Made by a program: the position numbers and the translations under genes | Shown: piece after piece, positions 1 to 6,805 of the stretch | Layout: each line of letters begins with the position of its first letter | How positions within the stretch are numbered: position 1 is the stretch's first letter | Notes under the pieces: model-generated | Databases searched by the model: none | What the model was told of the DNA's origin: nothing | Seen by the model: only the letters and a program-made list of their open reading frames with translations | Origin: Clostridia bacterium | GTDB lineage: Bacteria > UBA6262 > WVXT01 > JAUXBS01 | Assembly: GCA_030618495.1 (NCBI GenBank) | Contig: JAUXDE010000079.1 | Location: 1 to 8,425, forward strand | Length of the DNA: 8,425 bases | Direction of reading: 5' to 3'

Positions 1-20
1 CGCATTGCGCTCTCCTAACG

Positions 21-132
21 CCTTGAATTCACCTCAGACTATAGCCTCAAAAATAACGGTAATTTATGAGACAGAGTACAAGCCATATTCTCGATATGCC
101 TTCGTCGTCTTTCCTTGAATCCATCTCAAATC
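21..132. repeat. Two degenerate copies of an 18-bp sequence, 92 bp apart
   Basis: The sequence beginning ccttgaat at 21-38 recurs at 113-130 with 15 of 18 positions identical. The flanks show no comparable similarity. Both copies lie in the non-coding stretch downstream of rtcB, between the rtcB stop and the window edge. No credible protein is encoded in 1-170: the longest frame with an ATG there is only about 24 codons. The pair could be parts of an interspersed intergenic repeat or a chance resemblance. Confidence 0.25.
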
Positions 133-170
133 CTGCCCTTCATATGTAAAACTATGTTGATAACACTACA

Positions 171-1604
171 CTAGCCCTTAATCACGGCTAACGGGCAAAG
201 CTTTACCGCCTTTTTAGATATCCCCGCTCTGTCACAAACTTTTACAACACCGTTTATATCTTTATAAGCGTCCGGGGCTTCTTCGGCAAGAGTCTTAAAA
301 CTCTTTGCCCGGACAAAAATGTTCTTTTTCTCCAGCTGTTCTTGAAGTTCCCTGCCACGGGTTAGTTTTAACGCTTTGCTTCTGCTCATCATTCTACCCG
401 CCCCATGACAGGTACTCCCCCATGTTTCTTTCATCGCTGTTTCAGTACCCGTCATGATATAGGAATTCGTCCCCATCGTGCCGGGAATTAAAACCGGTTG
501 TCCTATCTTCCTGTAATCCTCCGGTATGTCCGGATGTCCCGGGGCAAACGCCCTTGTTGCCCCTTTCCTGTGAACACATAGCTTTCTTTTCCTTCCATCC
601 ACCATGTGTTCTTCGATTTTCGCTATATTATGAGTCACATCGTAGATAAGCTTCATTCCGGCATCCACCGGGGCAATATCCATAACCTTACAGAAGGTCT
701 CCCTTGTCCAGTGCATGATACACTGCCTGTTTGCCCATGCGTAATTCGCCGCGGAAGCCATCGCGCCAAGATAATCCCTGCCCTCGTCCGATTTTACGGG
801 CGCGCACGCGAGCTGCCTGTCGGGAAGCCTTATATCGTATTTACGGACAGCGCCACCCATTACCTTAAGGTAATCATCGCAAACCTGGTAACCAAACCCC
901 CGTGAACCCGTATGAATCATCACGGTAACCTGTCCCGGGAAAATGCCTAAGGTTTCCGCAACATCCTTATCATAAACCTCATCAACAACCTGGATTTCCA
1001 GAAAATGATTCCCTGCCCCCAGGGTGCCAAGCTGGTTCCTGCCCCTTTCAAGCGCCCTGTGTCCGACCTTGTCCGGGTTTGCCATACTCATCCGGCCGTT
1101 CTCTTCGGTGTGGGAGATATCCTCCCCTTCACCGTATCCCCTCTCAAGGGCCCATGAAGAACCGTTTTCCAGAACCCCCTTTACCTCCGAAACCGAGAGT
1201 TTGATACGCCCCGTTGAGCCCACTCCCGAAGGTATGTTGTCAAACAAAGCCGAAACAAGTTCGCGTAACTTATTTTCAATATCCTCTTTTTTAAGGTTCG
1301 TCCTTAATACTCTTATTCCACAATTTATATCATAGCCAACTCCGCCGGGGGAAATCACTCCGCCGGCTTCAATATCCATGGCGGAAACGCCGCCGATAGG
1401 GAAACCGTATCCCCAGTGAACATCCGGCATTGCCATCGACCTGCCGACTATGCCGGGAAGCGTCGCCACATTGCTGATCTGGTTTAAAACGTTCTCCTTT
1501 TCAATATAGGGCTGCATCTCCCCGGATGTGTATACCAGCCCCTCAACCTTCATGTCGCCCGTTTTCGGGAGAAGCCAGCGGTAATCATCAATTTTTCTCA
1601 GCAT
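171..1604 (-). CDS. rtcB: RtcB family RNA-splicing ligase (3'-phosphate/5'-OH)
   Basis: A cytoplasmic RNA ligase that joins 2',3'-cyclic-phosphate or 3'-phosphate RNA ends to 5'-OH ends using GTP and Mn2+, in tRNA splicing or RNA repair. The protein has 477 residues, the usual full length. All metal and catalytic positions of the family are visible: Asp92 and Cys95 in GYDINCGIR, His200 in GAGNHFLE, His231 in IHTGSRG, His325 in YDVTHNIAK, and the guanylylated His400 in STCHGAGR. The motifs VHRKGATRAF (344-353) and GTMGTNSYIM (375-384) are also typical. The N-terminus (start to DYRWLLPKTGDM) aligns with family members, which supports this ATG although no Shine-Dalgarno lies at a normal distance. 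The gene is transcribed alone from a consensus promoter. No archease or RtcR regulator gene, its common partners elsewhere, is present in the window. Confidence 0.97.
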   Translation of the reverse strand: MLRKIDDYRWLLPKTGDMKVEGLVYTSGEMQPYIEKENVLNQISNVATLPGIVGRSMAMPDVHWGYGFPIGGVSAMDIEAGGVISPGGVGYDINCGIRVLRTNLKKEDIENKLRELVSALFDNIPSGVGSTGRIKLSVSEVKGVLENGSSWALERGYGEGEDISHTEENGRMSMANPDKVGHRALERGRNQLGTLGAGNHFLEIQVVDEVYDKDVAETLGIFPGQVTVMIHTGSRGFGYQVCDDYLKVMGGAVRKYDIRLPDRQLACAPVKSDEGRDYLGAMASAANYAWANRQCIMHWTRETFCKVMDIAPVDAGMKLIYDVTHNIAKIEEHMVDGRKRKLCVHRKGATRAFAPGHPDIPEDYRKIGQPVLIPGTMGTNSYIMTGTETAMKETWGSTCHGAGRMMSRSKALKLTRGRELQEQLEKKNIFVRAKSFKTLAEEAPDAYKDINGVVKVCDRAGISKKAVKLCPLAVIKG

Positions 1605-1636
1605 TGTTTGAATTTTGGTTGCCTTATTTTTTATTT

Positions 1637-1665
1637 ATTATATTCATTTATATATATAATGTCAA
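1637..1665 (-). promoter_or_regulatory. Consensus sigma-70 promoter of rtcB
   Basis: On the minus strand TTGACA (1660-1665) and TATAAT (1637-1642) are separated by exactly 17 bp, a perfect match to the housekeeping consensus. The predicted start near 1630 gives a leader of about 26 nt before the rtcB ATG at 1604. There is no obvious operator or sigma-54 site, so expression is likely constitutive, unlike the RtcR/sigma-54-controlled rtcB of enterobacteria. Confidence 0.75.
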
Positions 1666-1714
1666 GGTAGTTTAATAGATATGTAGTATTAAATACTTTA
1701 ACTATTTAAAAATT

Positions 1715-2344
1715 ATGTTGACTAAGCCCGGCATATTAAATAGAATCATTTCTATGGCGGAAAAAAAGAGAATTACTAAAGGATTTGAAGGGCTGGCGTT
1801 TACACGTTTGAGAATAAGGTTAAGTTTTGTTTTTATAGCTTTAATGCTGTTAATCGCAAGGCCCGGTTCCATAGCTCAGCTTATCGCAGGGTTCCTGTTT
1901 TCCCTTGCCGGAGAAACTATCCGTATATGGTCATCTGGGCACATCCGGAAGGGAAAGGAAATCATAACCTCCGGCCCTTACGCGCGTACGCGAAATCCTC
2001 TCTACCTGGGCAGTCTCCTGGTGGGGTTTGGTTTCTGTGTTGCCTCAACTTCTTTTGATAACCCCTTACGCACCGTAATTATCTGGTTATATTTTGCCCT
2101 TGGATTCTGCCTCATTTACATTATACAGGTCAGTCGTGAAGAAAAGGTGTTGTCAGAGAAGTTTCCCGGAGAGTTTGAAAAATACAGAAATGAAGTTCCG
2201 GCTTTCATCCCGGCACTGACCGCTTACGGCAGGAAAGGCAAAAACAAGTTTAACTTCAACCTGTTCAGGGAAAACAGTGAATACAGGTTTATCCTGGTAA
2301 TTGCGGTTGTCTACCTTGTCCTGCTTTCTAAACTGCTGTTTTAA
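1715..2344 (+). CDS. Isoprenylcysteine carboxyl methyltransferase/PEMT-like membrane methyltransferase
   Basis: A polytopic inner-membrane protein of the ICMT/phospholipid methyltransferase superfamily, which uses S-adenosylmethionine to methylate lipid-linked or small hydrophobic substrates. The substrate here is unknown. Visible features are hydrophobic segments at about 34-49, 52-68, 98-113, 119-139 and 191-208. The family signature TSGPYARTRNPLYLG spans 85-99, and the cofactor-binding C-terminal block REEKVLSEKFPGEFEKY spans 141-157, followed by VPAFIP. The length of 209 is normal. A basic, Asn/Phe-rich linker (172-185) precedes an extra C-terminal membrane segment. The start is uncertain: neither the ATG at 1715 nor an in-frame ATG at 1754 has a Shine-Dalgarno, and a promoter-like sequence overlaps the first 13 codons, which would favour 1754. 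I give the longest frame. The gene is divergent from rtcB and convergent with the epimerase gene. Confidence 0.88.
   Translation: MLTKPGILNRIISMAEKKRITKGFEGLAFTRLRIRLSFVFIALMLLIARPGSIAQLIAGFLFSLAGETIRIWSSGHIRKGKEIITSGPYARTRNPLYLGSLLVGFGFCVASTSFDNPLRTVIIWLYFALGFCLIYIIQVSREEKVLSEKFPGEFEKYRNEVPAFIPALTAYGRKGKNKFNFNLFRENSEYRFILVIAVVYLVLLSKLLF
1718..1746 (+). promoter_or_regulatory. Promoter-like sequence inside the annotated methyltransferase start
   Basis: TTGACT (1718-1723) and TAGAAT (1741-1746), each matching five of six consensus bases, are 17 bp apart. Transcription would begin about seven bases later, at or next to the in-frame ATG at 1754. That would give a leaderless mRNA and a 196-residue protein. 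It may also be a chance match in AT-rich sequence. Confidence 0.35.
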
Positions 2345-2368
2345 ACACCATATTAACCGTCCGCAACG

Positions 2369-2400
2369 CCGGGTCGTCGGCGCCCGCCGGGTCAACCCGG
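2369..2400. other. GC-rich inverted repeat between convergent genes
   Basis: The 66-nt gap between the methyltransferase and epimerase stops contains ccgggt (2369-2374), which pairs with acccgg (2395-2400). Nested inside is a cggc/gccg stem (2378-2381 with 2386-2389, loop of four), and a second ccgggt (2387-2392) also abuts acccgg. The GC content contrasts sharply with the flanks. It could act as a bidirectional terminator hairpin, but there is no T-tract on either side, so a REP-like palindromic repeat is an alternative. Confidence 0.4.
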
Positions 2401-2410
2401 AATAACATTC

Positions 2411-3445
2411 TTACATAAATTTCTTAATAAAGCTTAAAATACCCTGCTTCCACGCCACGCGGTGGGTTATCCCCGTAGTGCTCAGTTTATCCGCATTTTC
2501 AACATACCACTGGTAAGACCTTATCAGCGCCTGTACGTTGCTGTATTTTGGCTTCCAGCCGAGAGTTTTTTCAATCTTTTCCGTTGAAACATACGAATCC
2601 TTATCGGCAGTCCCGTATACCCATTTATACAGGGGCGACAGTTTCACCGCTTCAAATATAACCAGGAAAAACTTCACTATACCCGCCGGGGTAGTCATCA
2701 CTCTTGCCCCCGAACCCGCGTGCTTGCACAAACCGCCGACATCCTCGGTTACCGCGTTAAACTCCTTCGCTCCAACGTTGAAAGTATCGTTTGCCTTGTC
2801 AGCGGGCGCCGTAAGCATAAGATCAATCGCATCAACCAGGTCCTCAACTTCAAGTAGTTGATACTTGTTCCTGCCGTTGCCGATAACGGGTATTTTCTTG
2901 CCTGATTGTACCCAGTCATAAAGTATTTGGAAAACGCCAAGCCTTTCCACTCCGATGAACGTCTTTGGCCTGACTATGGGGACACACATCCCTTTTCCCC
3001 TGTACTTCTCACAAATCTTTTCAGCCTGTATTTTGCTCTCGCCATAAGCCCCCACGCCGACAAGGGGATCATCCTCGTAAATCGGATGTTTTTCGGGGAC
3101 TCCGTACACGGCAGTTGACGACACGAAAACAACCCGCTCGATTTTATTTTCCCTCGCCGCATTAAGAACGTTCTCCGTGCCTTTCAGGTTAACGTCATAT
3201 ATATCTTTATTCTTCCACAGCGGAAGAGCCGCCGCCCCGTGAACAACAACATCAACGCCTTTTAACGCCTTGTTCACTGCCTCATAATCCCTGATGTCAA
3301 CATTGAGATACCTGGTTTTTTTCGGGTATTCCGAAGAATCAATTTCTGCAATATCCAAAACCAGAACCTCCTCATATTTATCGGCCAGCTTTCTGCATAA
3401 ATGAAGTCCGAGGAACCCCGCTCCGCCCGTAATTGCAAGTTTCAT
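2411..3445 (-). CDS. NAD(P)-dependent epimerase/dehydratase, extended SDR family
   Basis: A cytoplasmic oxidoreductase of the extended short-chain dehydrogenase family, which includes nucleotide-sugar epimerases/dehydratases and 3-beta-hydroxysteroid-dehydrogenase-like enzymes. The substrate cannot be told from sequence. The Rossmann motif TGGAGFLG spans 6-13, and Asp31 at the end of the second strand suggests NAD(H) preference. DIRD occupies 50-53. The catalytic triad appears as SST around 109-111 and Tyr134/Lys138 in AYGESK. RPKTFIG (159-165) and the C-terminal TEKIEKTLGWKPKY (288-301) are typical of the family. The length of 344 is normal; the last 25 residues form a basic amphipathic tail. 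The start is fixed by a strong Shine-Dalgarno, AAAGGAGAT (3451-3459), 5 nt upstream. The gene stands alone, convergent with the methyltransferase and divergent from the toxin-antitoxin operon. Confidence 0.93.
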   Translation of the reverse strand: MKLAITGGAGFLGLHLCRKLADKYEEVLVLDIAEIDSSEYPKKTRYLNVDIRDYEAVNKALKGVDVVVHGAAALPLWKNKDIYDVNLKGTENVLNAARENKIERVVFVSSTAVYGVPEKHPIYEDDPLVGVGAYGESKIQAEKICEKYRGKGMCVPIVRPKTFIGVERLGVFQILYDWVQSGKKIPVIGNGRNKYQLLEVEDLVDAIDLMLTAPADKANDTFNVGAKEFNAVTEDVGGLCKHAGSGARVMTTPAGIVKFFLVIFEAVKLSPLYKWVYGTADKDSYVSTEKIEKTLGWKPKYSNVQALIRSYQWYVENADKLSTTGITHRVAWKQGILSFIKKFM

Positions 3446-3551
3446 TGTTTATCTCCTTTCAAAATTTTCCTTTATCCGGCTCAGTACGTCTTTGCTCGTG
3501 TAATAAGCATTTATATAACAGAAAATAATACTGTTGGACTTAATTCACATT

Positions 3552-3580
3552 ACTTTACTTATATTACAATACTTAGTCAA
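3552..3580 (-). promoter_or_regulatory. Possible promoter of the epimerase gene
   Basis: On the minus strand TTGACT (3575-3580) lies 17 bp from TAAAGT (3552-3557), with five and four consensus matches. It would give a leader of about 100 nt ending in the strong ribosome binding site of the epimerase gene. This is the best candidate I see in the divergent intergenic region, but it is only moderately convincing. Confidence 0.35.
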
Positions 3581-3637
3581 GAAATAAATATATGCATGTC
3601 ATACACATTTATAAAATAGGACATTTTCTGTTTTCCC

Positions 3638-3666
3638 TTGACAAAAATGTTATATTATGTTATACT
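3638..3666 (+). promoter_or_regulatory. Sigma-70 promoter of the toxin-antitoxin operon
   Basis: TTGACA (3638-3643) and TATACT (3661-3666) are separated by exactly 17 bp, a near-perfect housekeeping promoter. Transcription should start near 3673, giving a leader of about 24 nt that contains the GGGAGGTGG ribosome binding site. The spacer, -10 and leader are each overlapped by a TGTTATA repeat, so occupancy of those repeats would block RNA polymerase. Confidence 0.75.
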
Positions 3667-3685
3667 AATGATATAGATGTTATAC
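3648..3685 (+). promoter_or_regulatory. Putative operator: three TGTTATA direct repeats
   Basis: TGTTATA occurs at 3648-3654, 3658-3664 and 3678-3684, so the copies sit 10 and 20 bp apart on the same helical face. The last two are part of an identical 9-mer, atgttatac (3657-3665 and 3677-3685). A fourth, degenerate copy, TGATATA at 3669-3675, partly fills the gap. Ribbon-helix-helix antitoxins commonly bind short repeated boxes at this spacing and repress their own operon. The link to this antitoxin is inferred from position. Confidence 0.5.
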
Positions 3686-3696
3686 GGGAGGTGGTT

Positions 3697-3912
3697 ATGA
3701 AACTTGTAGCTTTAAGATTGCCGGAGGAGTTAATAGATGAACTTGAAACGTGTTCCAAACAGCTCAACAGGTCTAAGAGCTTTATAATTCGTAAATCCGT
3801 TGAAAAGTATTTGGAGGATTATATTGATTACCAAATAGCCCTGGATAGATTGAATGATAAAGATGACGATATTATTTCCAGTACCGAGATGAGGAAACTG
3901 GTTGAAAAATAA
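3697..3912 (+). CDS. Ribbon-helix-helix (CopG/RelB-like) antitoxin
   Basis: A 71-residue DNA-binding antitoxin that should neutralise the toxin encoded immediately downstream and, with it, repress the shared promoter. The fold is clear: beta-strand KLVALRLP (2-9), helix ELIDELETCSKQL (11-23), a turn with RSKS (25-28), then the second helix FIIRKSVEKYLEDYI (29-43). The acidic C-terminal half (residues 44-71, including KDDDIISSTEMRKLVE) is the expected toxin-wrapping segment. The frame extends upstream to an ATG at 3592, but that extension runs through the promoter. The ATG at 3697, 2 nt after GGGAGGTGG (3686-3694), is clearly the start. The stop codon overlaps the toxin start by 11 nt, which indicates translational coupling. 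Confidence 0.9.
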   Translation: MKLVALRLPEELIDELETCSKQLNRSKSFIIRKSVEKYLEDYIDYQIALDRLNDKDDDIISSTEMRKLVEK

Positions 3913-4153
3913 GATATTTTACAAAAGATCTGTCAATAAAGATTTGAAACGCATTGACCTTCCCCTCCGCTTAAGGATAATGTCCAGGTTAGAGACTGAG
4001 CTTTCCGGGGATATCACCAAAGGTAAAAAATTAAAAGGCGAGTTCAAGGAATTTTATAGTTTAAGAGTTGGTAAATACCGGGTAATATATGCCATGATTC
4101 CGGATGGCGTACTTGTGGTGAGGATAAGTCACAGGAAAGAATCATATAGATAA
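3902..4153 (+). CDS. RelE/ParE-superfamily toxin (probable mRNA interferase)
   Basis: An 83-residue basic toxin of the RelE/ParE fold. RelE members cut mRNA in the ribosomal A site, whereas ParE members poison gyrase. The C-terminal signature LRVGKYRVIYAMIPDG followed by VVRISHRKESYR (72-83) is that of RelE-type interferases. Basic residues at the usual active-site places are present (Arg55, Arg60, Arg78, and Tyr82 near the C-terminus), which argues for RNase activity rather than gyrase poisoning. It begins with a TTG inside the antitoxin's last codons, preceded by GAGG at 3891-3894 with 7-nt spacing. No in-frame ATG precedes the core fold. The rare start and 11-nt overlap would keep toxin synthesis below and dependent on antitoxin translation. 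It converges on the DUF2914 gene 17 nt away. Confidence 0.9.
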   Translation: MKNKIFYKRSVNKDLKRIDLPLRLRIMSRLETELSGDITKGKKLKGEFKEFYSLRVGKYRVIYAMIPDGVLVVRISHRKESYR

Positions 4154-4170
4154 AATAGTACTCCGCGTAA

Positions 4171-4977
4171 TCACTGTTTTACGTCAAAACAAATTTCTTT
4201 TATAAACACATCTTCCCCGTCAAGCACCTCAACGCACCACTTGCCCACGTACTGCGGGCGCATTGTCTTAAAGGCCCAGGCCTGTGAGGACGGGGGTTTT
4301 ATCCTGACCATGGTCTCCGCCATTTTTTTCCCGAAATAATACCATACGAATTTAACATTTGACTTCTTCTCCACGCCGGGTATATCTATCCAACAGAATA
4401 CCTTCTTCCATGAAGAGGGAACACTCTTCGTTTCGCCCGACAGCTTTCCCCTCCGTATTTTCCTGCCTATTTTTATTGAAGAAATCTTTACCTTCGACTT
4501 TTGCCTGACCTTTATTCCAATACCGGCATAGTCGGTATTTCCTCTTTTTTCCCTCCTGTCTTTCTTGTCGGGTATCCCCTTGACAAAAAACGACTTTGAT
4601 TCCAGCAGTTTTCCCTTCACATCCGACACCCTGACCGTCCACATTCCGAGCCATTCAGGCTTTATTTCAATACAACTGTACGCCGTTCCGCTGCCGGGTT
4701 CAATGCCGGGTTTAAAAGACGCTTTTTTCCTGTTGCCGTAATACCACGAATGCGTTACTTTTACCTGTTCCCGGGTATTCTCCATCTTAGTCCAGCAGCA
4801 CACACTGCCCGCGTCCTCCCTGAACTCATTCGCCGCGCCCTCGGGCCCCTTGTCCGTAACCTGTTTACAGAGTACCAGTTCCTTAACCGATAAAACCTTA
4901 TCCTGTGAAAATGAAACACCTGCGGTAAAAACAATTACGATAACTACAAAATACCTGATTAAACTAAGGCTTTTCAT
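4171..4977 (-). CDS. Exported protein with two tandem DUF2914 domains
   Basis: A 268-residue exported protein of unknown function. An N-terminal signal sequence (basic start, hydrophobic core 9-20, likely cleavage near 24 in GVSFSQD) sends it across the inner membrane. I recognise two DUF2914-type domains, at about 30-132 and 164-266. Each has the same order of features: VCCW or VFCW (59-62, 193-196), a V-x-W-Y-Y strand (HSWYYG 76-81, VWYYFG 211-216), a small polar loop before an aromatic strand, LGMWTVRV or VGKWCVEV (110-117, 244-251), and a final F-x-V strand. A very basic linker (133-163) joins them. DUF2914 is usually single and C-terminal, so a protein made only of two copies is less common. 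The start is supported by GGGAGGAG. The stop of the upstream GT-C/TPR gene is 13 nt away, so the two are almost certainly co-transcribed. Confidence 0.82.
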   Translation of the reverse strand: MKSLSLIRYFVVIVIVFTAGVSFSQDKVLSVKELVLCKQVTDKGPEGAANEFREDAGSVCCWTKMENTREQVKVTHSWYYGNRKKASFKPGIEPGSGTAYSCIEIKPEWLGMWTVRVSDVKGKLLESKSFFVKGIPDKKDRREKRGNTDYAGIGIKVRQKSKVKISSIKIGRKIRRGKLSGETKSVPSSWKKVFCWIDIPGVEKKSNVKFVWYYFGKKMAETMVRIKPPSSQAWAFKTMRPQYVGKWCVEVLDGEDVFIKEICFDVKQ

Positions 4978-4990
4978 GAACTCCTCCCGA

Positions 4991-6766
4991 TTATTTTCTG
5001 ATTTTTTTCATTGCAAGATTTATGTTATCCCTTGCCTGCCTGATACCCGGGTCAAAAACCAGCGCTTTCTCGTAGCTTTCAATCGCATCCCTGTATAAAT
5101 CCTTGTAAAAATAAGCATTCCCGAGATTATTGTACGCCTGCGCATAACCCGGATTGATTTCTATTGCCTTTTTATAAGAATTTATCGCCCTATCGTAAAG
5201 CCCTCTATCCTGAAACAGGTTTCCTTTCCTGAAGTGCGTAGAAGCGTTCCCGGGGCTTATCTTAAGTACGGCCTGGTATACCTTCATCGCTTCATCAAAC
5301 AAACCTTTTCTTTTAAGAGTCATTGCAAGGTTATTATAAGCCGTTATATACCCGGGTTTTATATTTATCGCCTTCTTATACTTCTCAATAGCTTTATCGT
5401 AACTGCCGGTCAGGTAATAAACATTCGCAAGATTGTTGTTTACCTTTGCATCGTCCGGGTTTATTCCAAGAAGTGTCTCATAATGCGCTGAGGCCTCACC
5501 GTATAAACCCTTTTCGGCATAAGAGTTCCCCAGGTTACTGTGCGCCTTGTAACTTCCGGGAAAACGCTGGGCCATTTTCTTCCATATGCTTATTTCCGAC
5601 TGCCAGTCAATATTTCTACGGTAGGTGCGGGCAGTAAAAAAGACAGCCAGTATAACGGCAAACAACGTGACTATTCTTGTTGCGGTTTTCTTTGAAAAAA
5701 CGGAAAATTTAAGCTCCATAAGCCTTTTGGTTGATGCCGCCAGAAGCATGCATACGCTTACGCACGCAAGGTAAAGGCGGTGCTCGCATATTATCTCCTC
5801 CCTGGGAATCAACGTCTGCGTGGGTAAAAGGACAATAAAAAACCACAGGATTGAGAATGACAGGTATTTTAAATTCTTCATTGACTTAAAAGCAATAACC
5901 AGCAATACGGCAACAACAGCCATTGAAAAAATAACCGGGAAGTTGATATATGAAACCTCGGGGAATTCGTAGGCAACATTCAAATGCACCGGAAAGAAAA
6001 GCAGTTTCATGTTCTCATAAACCATGGCATTGAAATTAGTAAGCACAGTAGTAATAAATCCGCGGTCAGTACTGTAATCACCAAAAGTCCCCGTGCCAAC
6101 CAGCCGGTATAAAAGATAACCCGCCACAACCAGAATAAACAAAGAATATTTTTTAATGAATCCTCTTGTTTTACCCTTAAGAAAAACGCAATAGTAAGCA
6201 AAAAACATGACGGGGATGGAAACAGCGATTTCCTTGGTTCCCAGCGCAAAGAGAAAACTGAGAAAAGTTCCGGCGTAGAAAATCCGGGCTTTCCTTTTTT
6301 CCTTTGTGGTGTTCGCTTTCGCAAAAAGAATCACCGAAAGGATGTAAAACACCGCGCACAGCGAAGTGGACCTTGCCGATATATAATTTACCGCCTGTGT
6401 ATTCAGGGGATGGACGATAAAAAACAGACCCGCAAGAAATGATACAGCCCTGTCTTTTAACGTTAAACTCATCAGAATATAGATTAAGACACCGTTTATA
6501 ATATGAATCAGCACATTGAATATGTGATAACCGAATGTGTCCATTTTGAACCAGTGATAGTTCAAGGCAAACGTTGCGCGCAGGACCGGCCTGTTGTTAC
6601 TTAATAAAATATCCGGCAGGTTATTAATGCTTTTAACGGTGTTGTTCCATAGAATAATATGTTTATCATCGTACTGGAAAGGACTGTGAAAACTGTTGGA
6701 ATAAACGGCAATCGCAACGACAGCCAGCAGAAGAAAATGAAAGTATTTATTTTTAATTATACTCAT
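4991..6766 (-). CDS. GT-C type membrane protein with C-terminal TPRs (TMTC/DUF1736-like)
   Basis: A 591-residue protein combining a multi-spanning membrane domain (about 1-380, roughly ten helices) with five 34-residue TPRs at about 405-439, 440-473, 474-507, 508-541 and 542-575. The first helix (9-22) is followed by QYDDKHI, whose Asp33-Asp34 pair sits where GT-C glycosyltransferases carry their catalytic acidic motif. HPLNTQAVNYISARS (119-133) and CEHRLYLACVS (327-337) match conserved blocks of the TMTC/DUF1736 family, whose animal members transfer O-linked mannose. By analogy it may move a sugar from a polyprenyl-phosphate donor to an exported target recruited by the TPRs, which in TMTC topology face the same side as the active site. 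Bacterial members are mostly uncharacterised, so this is inference. No Shine-Dalgarno precedes the ATG. It is the first gene of an operon with the DUF2914 protein. Confidence 0.88.
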   Translation of the reverse strand: MSIIKNKYFHFLLLAVVAIAVYSNSFHSPFQYDDKHIILWNNTVKSINNLPDILLSNNRPVLRATFALNYHWFKMDTFGYHIFNVLIHIINGVLIYILMSLTLKDRAVSFLAGLFFIVHPLNTQAVNYISARSTSLCAVFYILSVILFAKANTTKEKRKARIFYAGTFLSFLFALGTKEIAVSIPVMFFAYYCVFLKGKTRGFIKKYSLFILVVAGYLLYRLVGTGTFGDYSTDRGFITTVLTNFNAMVYENMKLLFFPVHLNVAYEFPEVSYINFPVIFSMAVVAVLLVIAFKSMKNLKYLSFSILWFFIVLLPTQTLIPREEIICEHRLYLACVSVCMLLAASTKRLMELKFSVFSKKTATRIVTLFAVILAVFFTARTYRRNIDWQSEISIWKKMAQRFPGSYKAHSNLGNSYAEKGLYGEASAHYETLLGINPDDAKVNNNLANVYYLTGSYDKAIEKYKKAINIKPGYITAYNNLAMTLKRKGLFDEAMKVYQAVLKISPGNASTHFRKGNLFQDRGLYDRAINSYKKAIEINPGYAQAYNNLGNAYFYKDLYRDAIESYEKALVFDPGIRQARDNINLAMKKIRK

Positions 6767-6805
6767 AATATTAATTAAAGTGATTCATTTAGGAATTGCA
6801 GTGTT

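Noticed and set aside
49-123. 24-codon minus-strand ORF beginning MDSRKDDEG
   Set aside because: Too short, weak ribosome binding site, no recognisable features, and it overlaps one copy of the degenerate repeat.
606-1335. Plus-strand open frames opposite rtcB
   Set aside because: They are antisense to a fully conserved RtcB reading frame, lack ribosome binding sites and resemble no protein family.
3648-3685. TGTTATA repeats as a CRISPR or iteron array
   Set aside because: The units are only 7 bp, few, and overlap a promoter; there is no spacer structure, cas gene or replication gene. An operator is the simpler reading.
3592-3696. Upstream extension of the antitoxin frame to an ATG at 3592
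   Set aside because: It would translate through the consensus promoter and the operator-like repeats; the strong GGGAGGTGG sits just before the ATG at 3697, where the ribbon-helix-helix begins.
4154-4170. Terminator between the converging toxin and DUF2914 genes
   Set aside because: The 17-nt gap has no inverted repeat or T-tract on either strand.
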